Shown here: positions 61,121-64,000 of the stretch, one piece after another | How positions within the stretch are numbered: the stretch's first letter is position 1 | Layout of the letters: each line of letters opens with the position of its first letter | Assembly: GCA_026874595.1 (NCBI GenBank) | Contig: CM049306.1 | Location: forward strand, 27,087,519-27,151,518 | Length of the DNA: 64,000 bases | Direction of reading: 5' to 3' | Source of the DNA: Sipunculus nudus | Taxonomy: Eukaryota; Annelida; Sipuncula; Golfingiida; Sipunculidae | The notes under the pieces: generated by a model | What the model saw: only the letters and a program-made list of their open reading frames with translations | Told to the model about the DNA's origin: nothing | Database searches by the model: none | Translations under genes and position numbers: made by a program

Positions 61121-63232
61121 AGGTCAATGTAGGTGGCACCACAAAATCTGCAACTTCAAATATGAGTCATGTGACCAACATTGCACAATACTTGGTAATC
61201 CTAGCTTCTGTCATTTCTGAGATTACTATGTCAGAATGCTTACTTGGCCAAATGACAGTTCAAATTGGTGTATCTCCACTAAAATTCATCAAATACAAAC
61301 CAATTGAATACACTTGAGAGAGCTTGTCTCTGGGATCATTTCTGTAAAATATTGAACAATTTTGCTGGACCGTTTACATGAAGAAGACTTTAAAAAGTTT
61401 TTCAGCTTTTTCCCTATAAAATCTAAGTAAAGGCAAATAACAAAAAAATAAGCTGAATCCCATAACATTTGATATGTGACAGATTATTGCATAAAATCTG
61501 GGGATGGTAGCTCCTGCTGTTCCTGAGAAATTATGGTTTAATGTACAGATGACCAAAGACCCCCGTACAAAAAAATGGTCAATGCAGGTGGCGCCACCAA
61601 TACATGAATTTCATATATGACTCATGTGACCAACACGGCATAAAATTTGGTGATGAAAGCTCCCGCCTTTTCTGAGATTGTCACTTTAGTATGCTTTTTT
61701 TGGACAGATGACTAAGTTCAACTTCCTGTAACTCAGCCAAAATTCACCGAACTTGAACCATTTGTACAGACGATGGACACCCTCACACCATCGCATTAGC
61801 TCACAGGTTCGCTAAAAATTACTACATAATGCATAATGAATGCAAAATTTTAATACAGATACATCTCACTGATGGCAAAATCTTGAATTAAGTTGACTAT
61901 GGGTACCAATTATTTATAATCCATGTACAGCCATATTTATATACCCACAGAGAGCTGTATACCTGTGATTGTAAACATTGCCTGGCATGAGGAATATCTA
62001 AAATCATTAATCTACATTTTTAAAAGCTTTTAAAAAACATTATTGTCAATATTAACAATAGATAACCTGAAATCTAAATGTCTAGAGGCATGATGTAACG
62101 GATGCTGATAAACTGGTGCCAGGCTAGAGGTATCTGCTTCACACAGCTAACATATATGGTAAAATGACTCAATTAAATCTTTATAATATAGCCAAAATTC
62201 ATTCTTTGGAACCATAAAAGACAATTATTATAAGAATTGTTCAGGGGATTATACCTGTAAAATATTAAACAAATTGGCCTCAGTGGCGTCAGTCAAAAAA
62301 CGTTTTACAGGTTTATAACTCATATAGGAAAATACAGCAAAATGGCTAAGTTGAGCTTCACATAACTCAGCCAAAAATCACTGAATCAAAACTATTTGAA
62401 CAAACTTGAATTATCGACATCTAAGGACAATTAATGTGTGAGATTTAAGAATTTGGCCAAGTGGTTTTTGAGAAGAAGATCTTTGTAGCCACTGAGCTAA
62501 AATGGGCTGTTATGGCATATGACTAAATTCAGCTTCCCATAAATCAGCCAAAAGTCACTGAACTGAGACCATTTGAACAAACTTCAGAAAGCACTACCCT
62601 AGGATCATTTCTGTGCGATATTAAACAATTTGGCCAGTTTTTTGTAGCAGTCAGTATGATACAGGCACTGATGACCCCCGTACAAAAAAGGCCGATGCAG
62701 GTGGCGCAACCAATACCTCAATTTCTGATATGACTCATGTGACCAACATTGGCATAAAATTTGGTGATGATAGCTCCAGCCATTTCTGAGATTGTAATTT
62801 TAGTATGCTTTTTTGTACAGATGACTAAGTTCAACTTCCTGTAACTCGGCCAAAAATCACCGAACTTAAACCAATCGAACAAACTTGAGAGAGATTGTTC
62901 CAGGAATCATTTCTGTGAAATATTGGACAATTTGGCTGAACAGTTACGGAGAAGAAGATTTTTAAAGCTTTTTTAGCTTTTTCCCTATAAAATCTAAGAA
63001 AATGCAATTAGCCAAGTAATAAGCAAAATCCGATAGAGTTTTTTAGATGACTAATTTTTTTGCATAAAATTTCGTGATGCTAACTCTTGCCGTTTTCAAG
63101 ATAGTATAGGTTAATGTACAGACAACGGACGACAGACGACGGACGACGCCACACCATCGCATAAGCTCACAGGTTCGCTAAAAACATTACAATAGAAATC
63201 AGCATATTTTGCATTTGCTAAAAATTCAAATT

Positions 63233-63266
63233 TCAGCTGAGCGCCATGACCCATGGGTCCCTTGTT
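63233..63266 (+). mobile_element. isolated F1 tail
   Basis: CAGCTGAGCGCCATGACC and CATGGGTCCCTTGTT lie 54 bases after the F6 head. No F1 body precedes it. Confidence 0.6.
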
Positions 63267-64000
63267 TACGGGGGAAGATTAAAATTTTGGCAGCTATCAG
63301 ACACTATTGTATAAAACTTTCCTGCTGAATTGATAAATATGTCACAAGAATGATCCAAGATAGGGTCCTCTCAATTGTATAAGAACAGATTGGGTTCAAG
63401 GACCTATGGTAGAGTTATGAAAGGTGAAGTTGGTCATGTTGCCAAGTAAGCTTTTATCTAACTGAGGGCTGCAAAAGTGCTTTGTCAAATTCGGTAACAT
63501 TGCAAAAAATGATTCTGAGGTGGCCTTTGTTCAGGTTTGCTCAATTGATTTTCGGCCGAATTATTGTACCTTTAACAAAGAAAGGAATTAAATATTAGAG
63601 TTAACAAAGGGAGTAAATGTTTGTAGTAATAGATTGTAAGCTCGGTCGGTTTATGAGCAAAGCTGTTAAGGCAATATAAATAACCGGTGTTCATAATCAA
63701 CTGATGTGTAAGATAAATCTATGGATAGAATATATATGATTTCAACAGGCATCTGTTATTATTCTACATATTTTGATTAAAAAAGAAGATCTTTTGAATA
63801 TATCGGCTTGAAAAAGCATTGTGGCCGAAGTCCTTCAGTATGTATAAACAGATATTACAACATGCCAAGATTCTATTACAGGCCAAACCTGGCACATTAG
63901 CTACGCTGGGGGGGGGGGGGGATTAACTGCCTTGGTCAGCCGAATGCACATGACTCAAGAGTAGTTTTATGTTTCAGTCTGAAATTTTGGCATGTCTGTG
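63267..64000. other. no features recognised
   Basis: A G run of about 13 lies at 63909-63921. No coding frame is supported. Confidence 0.5.

Larger units (their letters stand above)
58246..63179 (-). mobile_element. candidate F6 element, minus orientation, with nested insertions
   Basis: On the minus strand the head AGCGAACCTGTGAGC, then TTATGCGATGGTGTGGCG and GTCCGTCG runs, begins at 63179. The tail at 58246 reads CACAGGTTCGC, then the palindrome AGGCCTGTAGGCCT, then TGTT. CACAGGTTCGC is the reverse complement of the head. A second head at 61813 means the tail may belong to a shorter element. The interior has modules with GGTGGCGCCACC (near 61588; near 62700 with one change). Confidence 0.55.

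Overview
This is a repeat-rich animal genomic window, almost certainly from a marine bivalve or a related mollusc. One intron-bearing metazoan gene is recognisable. It is the 3' part of a ZRANB1/TRABID-type OTU deubiquitinase on the + strand: six coding exons from 9183 to 43970, all with GT-AG introns and compatible phases. They encode about 323 residues plus a stop. The N-terminal zinc-finger and ankyrin-like exons were not found and presumably lie upstream. The bivalve assignment rests on my recognition of repeat styles (heads of the AGCTCAGCTGAC type followed by GTCCGTC runs). It is an inference, not a database result.

Layout. 1-6060: a helitron-like fragment, a 337-bp tandem array with a 674-bp higher-order period, and related modules. 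6061-9182: mostly featureless intron or upstream DNA. 9183-43970: the TRABID exons, separated by introns of 0.9 to 15.9 kb that are filled with nested mobile elements. 43971 to about 45.3 kb: probable 3'UTR. 45.3-52.9 kb: mostly single-copy-looking AT-rich DNA with one clear 1.4-kb TIR element (48401-49772) and a CpG/CCAAT-rich island (about 51.5-52.2 kb). 52.9-63.3 kb: a second dense repeat domain with an array of nuclear-receptor-like half sites and nested helitron-like elements.

Repeat families, named here for convenience. F1 has head AGCTCAGCTGAC and tail GACCCATGGGTCCCTTGTT. F2 has head TTGTATCCGCC and tail CCGTATTCTAG. F6 has head AGCGAACCTGTGAGC and tail AGGCCTGTAGGCCTTGTT. F7 has head TTGTATCCCC with a G-rich hairpin. 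F1, F2 and F6 share one plan: a 5' head, an inverted copy of that head near the 3' end, then a palindrome or hairpin, then a short tail. This matches what is known of Helentron/HINE-type rolling-circle elements. Many of their internal modules carry the palindrome GGTGGCGCCACC. TA-flanked TIR elements (Tc1/mariner/pogo-like) and a decayed Tigger/pogo transposase with its own nested insertion are also present.

The most unusual observation concerns the gene itself. The 3' ends of two TRABID exons (19723-19841 and 38250-38479), with their splice donors, are duplicated downstream in the intron. In both cases a TA-flanked TIR element sits at the junction between the real exon end and the duplicate.
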